In this document: in pieces, positions 9,828-19,026 of the stretch
How positions within the stretch are numbered: position 1 is the first letter of the stretch
Layout of the letters: each line of letters starts with the position of its first letter
Assembly (NCBI GenBank): GCA_016800925.1
Contig: JABCPU010000794.1
Location: forward strand, 1-26,404
Reading direction: 5' to 3'
DNA length: 26,404 nt
Origin: Suillus spraguei
Taxonomy: Eukaryota; Basidiomycota; Agaricomycetes; Boletales; Suillaceae
The notes under the pieces: model-generated
Database searches by the model: none
Seen by the model: the letters and a program-made list of their open reading frames with translations, nothing else
Told to the model about the DNA's origin: nothing
Program-made: the position numbers and the translations under genes

Positions 9828-10042
9828 GTTGGACAGTGGGTAGTCGCAGTGAGATGGATACCAGGGAGCAGAATACGTAGAATGCAGACTAGACTAATAC
9901 TAAGTGTGTGAATCAGAAATTATGACATGCTCAATCGAAAAAAATATAACTTCACCTGTTCGTTGCCACCTTTTGCTAGCATCCATATTCTTTCAACACC
10001 TTGCTACCAGCATTCCTCCAACAGCTTGTCCTAGATCTCACC
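9828..10042. promoter_or_regulatory. Divergent promoter region of the Plavaka element
   Basis: 215 bp separate the transposase ATG (9827, minus) from the accessory gene ATG (10043, plus). The space is A/T-richer than the coding parts and contains AAAAAAATATAAC around 9939-9951, a possible TATA-like element for the right-hand gene. Head-to-head arrangement implies shared control of both transposon genes. Confidence 0.5.
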
Positions 10043-12369
10043 ATGGCTCGACCTGCAACGCACCCAGGGAATGCTAACAAACATCCTGGACAGATAGTTC
10101 TTGAAGTGAGTCACGTAGCACGTCCAAAGGATGTACTTGCAGCTGAAAGAAAAAAGGCGTCAGCAGAGAAATCAGCCAAGGCAACCGCCTTAGAAGATGC
10201 TCAAAAGAAGGTCGCTGCAACAGAAGATGCTATGGCTGTTGAGCAGACGGCTCAACGTGCTGGCCCAGGACGCCTTGTCAGACCAAAGCCTAAGCCGCAC
10301 CCAGTGACCAAGGCAGCGCCAACTGCATACCCCAACAATACGCATAAGCCTTACGCAATACAATGCTGTTGCAAGACTTACCAGTTCTTTGACATTGATA
10401 CAGCTGTTGGGGCAAAACCAGTGTCCAAAAGCACTGATGCCCCGAAGAAGAAATATCCAGGCTTGAAACTCACCTTCAAGGATGGTGTCAACACCAATTG
10501 AAAGGTGTCCAACAATGGTACATCATCTACAACGTGCGTTGTACTAAGCGTGGGCAGGGGCAGTGACAGTGGGAAAAATCAAAGGTCATTGTAAGTTCGT
10601 CTTAACTGCGATGTTACTCTTATCAGAGCTGACTCTTTATTACTTCAACATATTTCACTCACTGCAATGTAGGGGATCTGAACACGCCATATCAACAGAG
10701 GAGGTGGAAGTGGGGAAGTGGGCTAAAAGCATGGCATCGAAGTCCCAACGGAAGCCATCTGCGCCACCAAGTGCACGTGCCAGTGGTAGGTTCAGTTTCA
10801 TGTCTGCACACATTGCTAACAGTTTTTAGTGATTGCAAGCAGGGATGCGGACATATCCGAAGATGAAAACCTACCTGAAGATCATGATGAGAGCGTAACT
10901 GTGAGTCGGGGTAGTCAGGTGAGTGACTTCATGATTGTGAATGGGGAATGCTAAAATCAATGCAGGGTGTCGTGCGTATGATTGAGACTATTGATGATGC
11001 CACGAGGGGACGGAAGCGTACCTTGTCCACGACCTCGTTGGATGACCTCGAACCTGAAGAGCCGTGTGAAATGGAAGAAGACGATGCCGACGAATATATT
11101 CCAGACAAGGATGAGGGTGCGGCTGAGGATGAGGATGAGGATGAGGATGTTGAGATGACGGATCAGCAGGGCGACATTATTGAGGTAAGTACTGGTGGGT
11201 CCTGTGAGATAGATGAATCGCTCACCACTATCATGGATTTATAGGTCTCAAGCAGTCGACTCACAAGCTCTGTATGGAGAATTTGCTCAGGTCGCCTGAC
11301 AACGCTGACAAATTCCTATGCAGATGTCAGTTAGTGTCATGGATACCACGATGGATGGTCCAACATCCAAGTTCATCAAAACCGGAAATGGACGTGCGCC
11401 ACGTACGATACTCAATCTGAAGAAAGAAAAGCCAAAGAATTCTCACTTGCCCAGTGCTGTTCAGAATCTCAGCTTTCGTTCCATATTTATTCCAACAGTC
11501 ATGTACTGGGTCGGCAACAACAGCTATCCATGAACCATCCCCGATGAGAAACTCTCAGACGTTCTCGAGGATATATTCATGGCGGTGTGTAAGCAGCCTG
11601 GAGACTTTAGGAATGATGATGGCTGTAATCTCGCCTTCAACGTCGTAAGTAAATTGTATTCTGGTACTTCTAGCTGACAACTATGTTGGCAGGTATGCCA
11701 AAGGATCTCTGAATGGAGAGGCAACTTCGGTTCCACCACTATCACAATTCTCATGGCGTTTTTCGCCTCCACGGACGAATTCAAGACCAAGGAGGCACGC
11801 AAAGACTATGCCGAGTATCAACTTGAAGATTCACGCTTTGTATATGAAGATCCAGATAACGAAGACTCACCTGGAGCTTTTTTATCGGAATTCATCTTGC
11901 GCATCTTCGCTGTTCAACTCAATGCCACCCAAGGACGCCAGATAATTGACTCGCTCGACTTCGGCTTACCTGGATATCAAACGGCCCTTGCACTGACCAC
12001 TGCAGCCGTGAGTTTTGCAGTGCCTTTACAAAACTTGCTAACTTTCATTTGCAGGCCGAGCGTGCACTTATTTTAGCTCGTGACGACCTGATTGTGGAAG
12101 ATACTTCGGACCACGGGAAACACAAGATCGCGTTGACTCTCAATCAGTCTACAAACAAAATGAGTAACACAGGCACTGCTTTTTCTGCGGGTAATTGGGA
12201 GACTGATACACTCACATACATGGAACGAATCGAGGAGCTGCCCTTCGACCGCATCAAAGAAATTGTGGAACGATCTCAGGCGTACATGAAGCGTGCTCGC
12301 TGCAAGGACGAGTCTACTATTCTCGATGGAGAAACCCCCGTGAATCCACGTACATGTATCCGTATCTGA
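10043..12369 (+). pseudogene. Plavaka accessory gene (second element-encoded protein), broken
   Basis: The ATG in CACCATGGC opens MARPATHPGNANKHPGQIV, followed by a Lys/Ala/Glu-rich coiled coil (about residues 30-75), a basic Pro-rich linker, then YAIQCCCKTYQFFDID. Several short exons follow with GT-AG introns (for example 10591-10670, 10787-10830, 10919-10965). An acidic block (EEDDADEYIPDKDEG plus an Asp/Glu repeat at 11129-11148) leads to a C-terminal domain: IFIPTVMYWVGNNSYP, stop, TIPDEKLSDVLEDIFMAV, ISEWRGNFG, DSRFVYEDPDNEDSP, GRQIIDSLDFGLPG, ending at 12369. This N-terminus and the VxxYVG...W core are ones I associate with the partner gene of mushroom Plavaka elements; its biochemical role is unknown. 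The TGA at 11531-11533 replaces an expected Trp (YPWTIPDE). The frame is also lost after 10500 (DGVNTN-stop), where the continuing sequence is clearer in another frame. I call it a pseudogene in this copy. Confidence 0.75.
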
Positions 12370-12439
12370 AAGCCTCGTATCGTTTCACTTCAATCTCTGC
12401 TCTCGTTGATTGCTGTCCTACACCGTTTTTAATATTTTT

Positions 12440-12691
12440 TTGTCATTTTCATAGCACGCCTTGAACGCCTTGACCGCCTTGAACTCGTTGACGTCCTTAT
12501 TTTCGCCTTAGCGTACTTGGATTATTCTGTGTCTATTGAAATAATAACATGCCTTGACCGCCTTATCCGCTCCTTATCCTCCTTATTTCCTTAGTTTAAG
12601 GAAATGGATCTCCTTAGTCTCCTTAATTTAAGGACGAAAAACGGCCTTAAAAGTTCCTTATTGAGCAAATTAAGGCAAATAAGGAGCGTTT
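12440..12691. repeat. Right subterminal repeats of the Plavaka element
   Basis: Clusters of CGCCTTGA and CCTTGACCGCCTT (12454-12490, 12551-12570) and of CCTTATC/CCTTAATTT with inverted TTAAGGA (12571-12690). They match the left subterminal composition in mirror image. The tract begins about 70 bp after the accessory gene stop, so it also serves as its 3' flank. Likely transposase binding sites, by analogy with CACTA-like elements. Confidence 0.65.
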
Positions 12692-12712
12692 AAGGAACTC
12701 GATGTTTTCCTG
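12692..12712. repeat. Right terminal inverted repeat of the Plavaka element
   Basis: Exact inverse of 4725-4745, ending CGATGTTTTCCTG at 12712, followed by AT (12713-12714), the second copy of the 2-bp target duplication. Confidence 0.9.
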
Positions 12713-12999
12713 ATGGAGCCACTAACAGCGCTGGTACTTTGTGCAAATCAAGACTTGCTCCCTTTTCCATGAGTGACGGGCCCCTGCATTTTTTCTACAG
12801 TGTTCTTTCCACTCCGGGTGAGCCTCTGTGGAGCTTGCAGTCGTGTAGAGCGACAACGAGGTGGTGGTCGAAGGGGAGGCATACTATTCTAACTCCGCTG
12901 GGATGCCGAACTTGCCGCGTGTATACTCTAACCGGCCTTAGCGAGCTTTAGCGAGCCTTACGAAAGTTACTCTGAGTACCCTTACTAGTAACTACTGGT

Positions 13000-13139
13000 G
13001 CTGATTCTGATTCAGTAAATTTAAATTTTCCACTAAAATTCAGAATCAGCGCTCCAATGAAATTAACTGCATGCAATTTCAGTGGAAGCTACTCTGAAAC
13101 ATTCAGCATCAGTGCATTTTCCAGTGATTTTCATTGGAA
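13000..13139. repeat. Cluster of three short inverted repeats, MITE-like
   Basis: GCTGATTCTGA (13000-13010) pairs with TCAGAATCAGC (13040-13050). TCCAATGAAATT (13053-13064) pairs with AATTTCAGTGGA (13075-13086), one mismatch. TTCCAGTGA (13119-13127) pairs with TCATTGGAA (13131-13139), one mismatch. The shared CCA(A/G)TGAAA core among arms suggests a small foldback element or the end of one. Confidence 0.5.
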
Positions 13140-13332
13140 CTACTATCTACAGTGTTTATAGTTTGCGCTGTGCTTTGTTTTTCTCTCAACTACCTCACAC
13201 TTGTGGCTTTCGGTCTTTCCTCTTTTGCATTCTCGCTGACTCTAGTTTCATTCTGCTCTCAACTAGTTCAAGTCTTGAGGTCTTTATTGTGACAATCGTA
13301 GTCAAACGAAAAAAGAGTAAGACTAAGTAAGC

Positions 13333-13348
13333 CGAGGTTTTCCTGATG
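13333..13348. repeat. Second Plavaka-terminus-like sequence
   Basis: The minus strand reads CATCAGGAAAACCTCG, matching the outer 16 bases at the Plavaka left end (CATCAGGAAAACATCG) at 15 of 16 positions. It stands 22 bp beyond the transporter stop codon, oriented like a right end. No partner end was found in the window. Confidence 0.45.
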
Positions 13349-13369
13349 AATGCCTTGTCTATTATGGAG

Positions 13370-15586
13370 TTATTCAACAGAACCAACTTCAGCGACGTCG
13401 TGATCTACGAGTATCCCCTTCTCATCGTCTTCACCTACCTCACCTTCCCAACCATTATCAGCAAGGTATTTCATGAATTTAGCGTCCTCGTCAGCGAGGT
13501 CAACCCCAGTCATATCTGGGACACAGAAATACGTGATCAGGACACCGCTTATGCCACAAATAGCAGTAATGATGAATGTCCACCTTTAAAGGCAGTTCAG
13601 CGAGTAGATTCGCGTAAAGGGAAACTTATAATGCACCGTTTACCCAGATTGTTTTGTATGGGAGTGAAAGCCTGAGTGCCAACAGCTGCTCCGGTCTTCC
13701 CAATAGCAGCAGATAGGCCATAGCAGGTTCCGCTGTTAATTATTTGTATTTTGCACAGGATCATCTCATTGTCATGGATAACGTACCGAATTGGAGTCGC
13801 ATATGATTCAGAGCTCGTCAGACCAATCATGTCACCGGGTCCCTAAGAAATGTGAGACGAAATGTCACTGGGTTCACGGAAATTGCACAGATACCATATT
13901 TCCGACTGATTGCATAAGCCCATAGCTATGAGAAGCTTTCAAGGAGGGATAATGGGATCTAATGAGATAACTCACAAAATGACGAATAATGGTATAATTT
14001 TTGTGATCTGGTCGTAAGCCACTCCAATAATGAGGCCAGATAAGAGGTATCCAGAGAAGCCGAGCATCATCTAAATACAAATCAGTGTGCACTTATGATC
14101 GAACAGGCATTGCCCACCGTGTTTCTTCGACCCAGTCTATTACAGAGATAGGCACCCACAAAATTACCAGGGAGCGCGATTATTCCGAGAAGAAGTTGCC
14201 ATTCTGCCGTCGCCTTTATATTGCCGTTGGGGATGACGCTTGAAATAATGGTACCCGAGAAGACACTGTTGGGCAATGTGACCTGAGGGAGAAGGTGTAA
14301 GATTTGCGACAAGCATAACCGCAGTACTTGGCTCACAAAGTCGTAAAGGAACCTAATTTCACGATGAGATACAAACCAGTGTCTTTGATCCGAAAATGAC
14401 TCACCAAGCCCCACAAGTTCCGATTAGCTCTCGCCAATAACGCTTGAATACGAGCCCATATGGGACGCGACCTAAAGTCACGTTGAAAACAAGGGATATC
14501 AAAGCAGACTGATACATACGCTTGATAGCACCCTTGCGGTACAGCTTAGAGCTCAGCATCCGAAGACGGAAGAAGAATACAGTCAAAGGCAGCAATATGC
14601 CAATACCAAAGCACACGCGCCAGACCGTCTCTAGATGATTCTCTCCAGCAGCTGATAAGACAATCAGAAACACCGATACAGCGAGGGGGCCGCCAACCTG
14701 ATCCGACTTGTTGAGATCTCCATCAGAATAGCATGAACGTACGCACGGATAGCACAAAGTTCGTAACCATGATGAACACTGCTCACTACTTAAGGACATA
14801 CGTACTTCGGATAAATGGTACGAACTGACCTGGACCGCGATTTTTCTGTGCCGTCTCGTTCGCAGCTTCGATGGCACTCGTTGAAGCAGCCGGATATTCA
14901 CCTCCAACGCCCTAACAAAATTGATTATGGAGAATGCATCATAAAAAAATTGCATACAACACCCGTGATGCCTCGAGCAATAGTTAAAAACCAAAACAAT
15001 CCCTGGGCACTTCCATGGGCACCATGGGCCGCAGTACCAAGGGTGGCACCAATGACAATCAGTAGGGTTGTTGAGACAAGGGCGACTTTGCGTCCCACTC
15101 TGTCACAAATCAAACCCACAAATACCTGACCAAGTACAGCACCTTTAAAATATTGAAATCAGATATGTGCAAGCGTCGCGTTCCTACTAGTACTACCACT
15201 CACCAACTAGCAGGGAATTCGAGACCCGAGTGGACACAGTAGATGTGTAAACTTTCGGGTATAATTGCTTGAAGATAACCTAGTAAATCAAGTCAGGAAC
15301 TTTCCTACTGCTGCTTGATACCGACGAACGTTGCTCATTGTCATCAGGTTATTTTGGTCTGCGATACATCAGGTGACCGACTGTTATCTGTAGTTTAAAG
15401 CCAAAACCTACAACCGTCACTGATCAAACCAAACCCAGCGGCAAGGATGGTAAAATATGCACTGAGCGACTCTTTTTTATTAAGGTCATGTGCAGCCTTT
15501 AGTTCCGCTTCGGTCTTTGCAGTGACCTTACGAAGGTCATCGGCATTCGGCTCCTGTCCATCAATGTGATCCTTATCGACAGACAT
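13370..15586 (-). CDS. MFS transporter, phosphate/glycerophosphodiester (PHO84/GIT1-like) family
   Basis: A 12-TM-type proton symporter of the plasma membrane, most likely for phosphate or glycerophosphodiesters such as glycerophosphoinositol. Fourteen exons: 15586-15412, 15358-15330, 15279-15204, 15142-14958, 14911-14830, 14778-14747, 14697-14405, 14352-14337, 14282-14118, 14070-13976, 13925-13895, 13842-13787, 13732-13637, 13583-13370. They sum to 1545 nt, an uninterrupted 514-aa frame. Key signatures: MFS loop motif GLICDRVGRK, the family motif GVGGEYPAAS with TSAIEAANET, a second CNRLGRRNT, TCYGLSAAIGKTGAAVGTQ, and GVDLADEDAKF near the C-terminus. I chose MSVDKDHIDGQ (15586); an in-frame upstream ATG at 15646 would add 20 residues. 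Substrate is inferred from family only. No frameshift or stop is seen, so it is probably functional. It is divergent from eIF3b. Confidence 0.88.
14337..14352 (-). other. 16-nt microexon in the transporter gene
   Basis: Between introns 14353-14404 (gtgagt...ttag) and 14283-14336 (gtgagc...ctcag) only 16 bases are coding. With the last two bases of the previous exon they give WFLYDF, linking CGAW to VTLPNS. Phases match exactly, and leaving it out would break the frame. Confidence 0.85.
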
Positions 15587-16094
15587 ACTGAGGGCGCTCG
15601 GAAGAAAAGAAGCTGGTGGGTGAGAGATGAAGGGCTCACGGCTCATTTCATAGATCCGCCATCTTATAAGTGGGTACACATGCGACATTGACGGTGAAGA
15701 TTGATGGATTACTGTATGTTTACATATTGAGTACTGTAAACGCCGCTCGACATGGATCACCTACATCCTAATGCAGGATGCTCAGAGCCTCATAGTCCTG
15801 AGGCCTAAACGTTCAACAGTCTAATCATCGTCGACTTGAATGAGAACAAAACGTGTCTCGTATGGAACGCTCGAGCATGATTATGCCACAAGGTGCAAAT
15901 TGCACTGTCCAGAACGTTGTTGGATTGCAGCGTTGTGTATGAATATTAACCTAAATGTCATTGAAGATCTGGGCTTGAAGCTTTTGGATAACGTCTTATC
16001 GTAATTATGTAATTTACGCAGAAGGATACTCCGCTTGAACTTTATTTTTGTGAAGGTAGACTTTACTGACGACGTGAGCAACGAGCAAGACAAA
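15587..16094. promoter_or_regulatory. Divergent intergenic region, transporter and eIF3b
   Basis: 508 bp between the two start codons. No RNA gene or coding exon is evident. It should hold both promoters; I see no clear TATA box. The eIF3b ATG sits in CAAAATGG, a good fungal start context. Confidence 0.5.
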
Positions 16095-18736
16095 ATGGCC
16101 AGTCTTAACGGTACCTCACACAACCCTATCGACGACGAGCTTGATTTTTCAGACATCGAAGCCAAGTGCGAACTTATTCTACTTTGATTTAACTTCTGCT
16201 TATTTTCTCCCGCTTAGATATCGCGTGGACTTTGACGATGGCTTCGACAATGTAATTGCGGTCGACGGCGTACCTATCATCGACAGGTCCAAGCTCGACA
16301 AGTTACTCGCGAAGATCTCCAAAGAATTTTCTAGAAGAGGGGCTGTAATCAAGCCAGATGACATTTACGTACCATGGGACGATAATGCAGCAAAAACCAA
16401 AGGGTACGCTCGCCCTAGTCCTGTCGCTATACTTCTGAGAACTAAAGTGTGGTAGCTTCATCTTTATTGACTTTGGTAACCCAGACGCGGCTGCCTTTGC
16501 GGCCAGCGCAATGAACGGACACCCATTTGATGCGAAGCATACTTTCCGTATCAATCGATTCACCGACATTGAACGCTACGCAAACATTGACGAGACATAT
16601 GTTGAACCCACAGTGGAGGAATACCGTCCAAAGGTTTGGCTTCTCCACTATGATCAAGATGTTAGACTCACTTGCCAAAGGAACATCTCCGAGCATGGCT
16701 GGCTGATTCTCAAGGACGTGATCAGTATGTGACTTACCGGGGCGATGATGTGGAAATTCACTGGCACGGGAAGCCCTCCCAGTGCGAAGTTGCCTATGCA
16801 AAAAAGGTATGCGGCTGTCCCAGTCATTATTGTATCCGCTCAATCTCTCTTGAAAGAACTGGACAGAGCTCTACGCCTCATGGTCACCGCTTGGTACATA
16901 CTTCGCTACACTTTTTCGTCAAGGAGTCCGCCTGTGGGGTGGGTCATCATGGGAACCCCAACATCGTTTTGCACATCCCCTAGTCAAGTTGATCGACTTC
17001 TCTCCATGCGAAAATTACCTCGTCACTTGGTCACATGATCCTATTTCAGTCCCCGCTAATCTCCCTCAAGGTCCCGAATTCTTTTCTCCTGAGGACGAGG
17101 GCAACAACATCGCTGTTTGGGATATCAAGTCCGGTCAACTTCTTCGCACGTTCCCCACCACGGCTTACGAGAATGAGGACCCAGCGATGAAAAAGCAAAT
17201 GCAGTGGCCTGCCTTAAAGTGGAGTTCCGATGATAAGTTCGTTGCTCGTGTAACGCCAGGACAGCATATCAGTGTCTACGAGTTACCAACCATGGGTCTT
17301 CACGATAAAAAGAGTCTGAAAATAGAGGGGGTTGTAGACTTTGAATGGTGTCCTCACGGAGAGAAAGACAAGGAAGACGCAGAGAAGGCCGCAAAAGCCG
17401 ATAAAGCCGATAAAGGTGCCAAGAAAAGAGAGAACATGCTTGCTTACTGGACGCCTGAAGTCGCCAATCAACCAGCGCGAGTAACCCTCATTAGTTTCCC
17501 GAGTCGCACTGTGCTACGACAAAAGAACCTGTTCAATGTCACAGAGGCAGGTGTTGTCTCTCTTTTCTGTGGTTGGTCCTTTATTGAAGATCGACGTTAC
17601 AGTGTAAACTTCATTGGCAAAATCAGGGTGACTTCCTTTGTGTCAAGGTTGACCGTCATACCAAGACCAAAAAATCTATTTTCTGCAATCTTGAGATTTT
17701 TCGAGTTCGCGAGAAGGACTATCCCGTTGAAGTTGTTGAACTGAAAGGTGCAGAAACCCCTAACCCTACCGGATCGTCCACTGACATGTCATATAGACAC
17801 AGTGACAGACTTCTCTTGGGAGCCTAAAGGGGAGCGGTTTGCCATTGTGTCAAGCAATGACCCAAACCTCGGTAACCCTGGACCTGGAATTACCATTAAA
17901 ACCGACATCGGCTTCTACCAGCTAGACCGTGCCAAGAATGATTTCAAACTGCTGCGTACGTAGTATCAACATTGGTTGGCTTTGACAGTCTATTGACTTT
18001 TTTTAGGTACGCTTACGTCAAGGACTAGTAATACGATACGTTGGTCTCCTCGAGGCAGACATGTAGTTCTTGCGACAGTTGGTTCATCGACAAAGTCTGA
18101 ACTTGAGTTCTGGGATCTGGATTTTAACACTGAAGAACGCCGAGAAGGCCAAAACGTAAAAGAAGAATGGGGCAGCGGCATTCAGCAACTTGGTTCAGCC
18201 GACCATTATGGTGTCACTGATGTGGAATGGGACCCAAGCGGGCGATACCTGGCCACCAGTGCAAGCGCATGGAGACACACGGTCTGTCGCACTTGTGATC
18301 ATCACTACGCTGTGCTAATTGCTTTTATGTTGCACAGCTCGAAAACGGCTACGCTATTTGGGACTTCCGAGGACAAGAATTAGAAAAGCATATCCTTGAT
18401 CGCTTCAAGCAATTCATTTGGAGACCGCGGCCCCGCAGTCTTCTTACAAAAGATCAACAGCGACAGATTCGCAAGAACCTGCGCGAGTATAGCCGTGCAT
18501 TCGACGAGGAAGATGCTGCGGAAGAGAGCAATGTCAGCGCGGAGCTTATCGCTCATCGTAAGCGTCTCCTTGACGAATGGAACGCATGGCGCGCACGGTG
18601 CAAGCGAGACATTGCAGAAGAGAAGCGGAGTCGTGGACAAAAACTCAATGGCGAGCATCACGAAGAGGAAAAGGAGGAAATTGAGGAATGGATTGATGAG
18701 GTCATTGAGCAAATTGAAGAGGAAGTCGTGGAGTGA
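16095..18736 (+). CDS. PRT1: Eukaryotic translation initiation factor 3 subunit b (eIF3b/Prt1)
   Basis: eIF3b is the scaffold subunit of eIF3, binding eIF3a, eIF3g, eIF3i and the 40S ribosome in the cytoplasm. Nine exons: 16095-16165, 16218-16403, 16456-16633, 16681-16806, 16857-17546, 17603-17747, 17797-17955, 18007-18281, 18338-18736. They sum to 2229 nt, an intact 742-aa frame close to the size of yeast Prt1. Visible parts in order: the RRM ([22 protein letters not shown]-like FIFIDFGNP), a beta-propeller ([60 protein letters not shown]), a Lys/Ala/Asp insert around residue 435, the eIF2A-like propeller continuation ([62 protein letters not shown]), then the helical acidic C-terminus ([17 protein letters not shown]). 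Intron 17547-17602 uses a GC donor. Housekeeping gene, no damage seen. Confidence 0.97.
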
Positions 18737-19026
18737 ATGTTTTGTTATTGGGGATGTACTTGGTCACACGTTATTTTCCTATACCCTGTGTTATCTTCGT
18801 CCATGGGTTTGTCCAACGCGGTGTCCCGTCGAGGGTTCTTTAATTGGGTTATCATCGGACTTACGCACCGAGGACCGACCTTCACCGAAACTAATCTAAC
18901 ATTCAATTCTTCCCTGTGGTCGTTGCTGGCGCTAATCACAGCACTAGTAGTGTTCGATACTAAGCAAACATTGAAATCATAGTCCCTTCCGAGTTCTGCT
19001 TGACGACACGCGCTTATCTTTCAAGC
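18737..19026. promoter_or_regulatory. eIF3b-hapX intergenic region with GATA-like sites
   Basis: 290 bp. On the minus strand there are AGATAA (19014-19019, 8 bp before the hapX ATG) and TGATAA (18849-18854) next to CCAAT (18843-18847, reverse). In other fungi hapX genes are repressed under iron sufficiency by a GATA factor (SreA/Fep1 type) through WGATAR-type sites, and CCAAT is the HapX/CBC core. The exact extended consensus motifs are not present, so this is suggestive only. Confidence 0.3.

Larger units (their letters stand above)
4725..12712. mobile_element. Plavaka-type (CACTA-like) DNA transposon, full length, 7988 bp
   Basis: The left end at 4725 (CAGGAAAACATCGAG...) is perfectly inverted at the right end, giving 21-bp terminal inverted repeats. 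Both sides are flanked by AT (4723-4724 and 12713-12714), a 2-bp target duplication. Inside are a transposase with the Plavaka signature (-), a divergently transcribed accessory gene (+), subterminal CCTTA/CCTTGA repeats at both ends, and captured host RPB1 fragments between the transposase stop and the left end. Perfect TIRs indicate recent insertion or an element still recognised in trans, but both genes carry nonsense codons, so this copy is probably non-autonomous. Confidence 0.9.
12713..13369. other. Transposon flank with small palindromes; former promoter side of the 4724 gene
   Basis: No gene is supported. Next to the element the minus strand reads toward GGCTCCAT, which would join to GTCAGACC beyond the left end and restore an ATG context; this flank is therefore the probable original promoter of the gene at 3510-4724. 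Further right are a tandem TTAGCGAGC pair (12940-12958), three small inverted repeats (13000-13139) and a terminus-like sequence (13333-13348). It is also the 3' flank of the transporter gene. Confidence 0.5.

Noticed and set aside
11129..11148. GAGGAT microsatellite
   Set aside because: It is an Asp/Glu tract inside the accessory gene, common in nuclear acidic regions, and not an independent feature.
12739..13386. Short open frames on both strands right of the transposon
   Set aside because: They cross hairpin repeats and low-complexity sequence and carry no family signature.
16634..16680. Apparent frameshift in eIF3b after YRPK
   Set aside because: A normal 47-nt intron; all nine exons sum to a multiple of three and yield the expected 742-aa protein.
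16303..16843. Minus-strand open frames opposite eIF3b exons
   Set aside because: They are shadows of a well-supported coding gene on the + strand and have no recognisable motifs.
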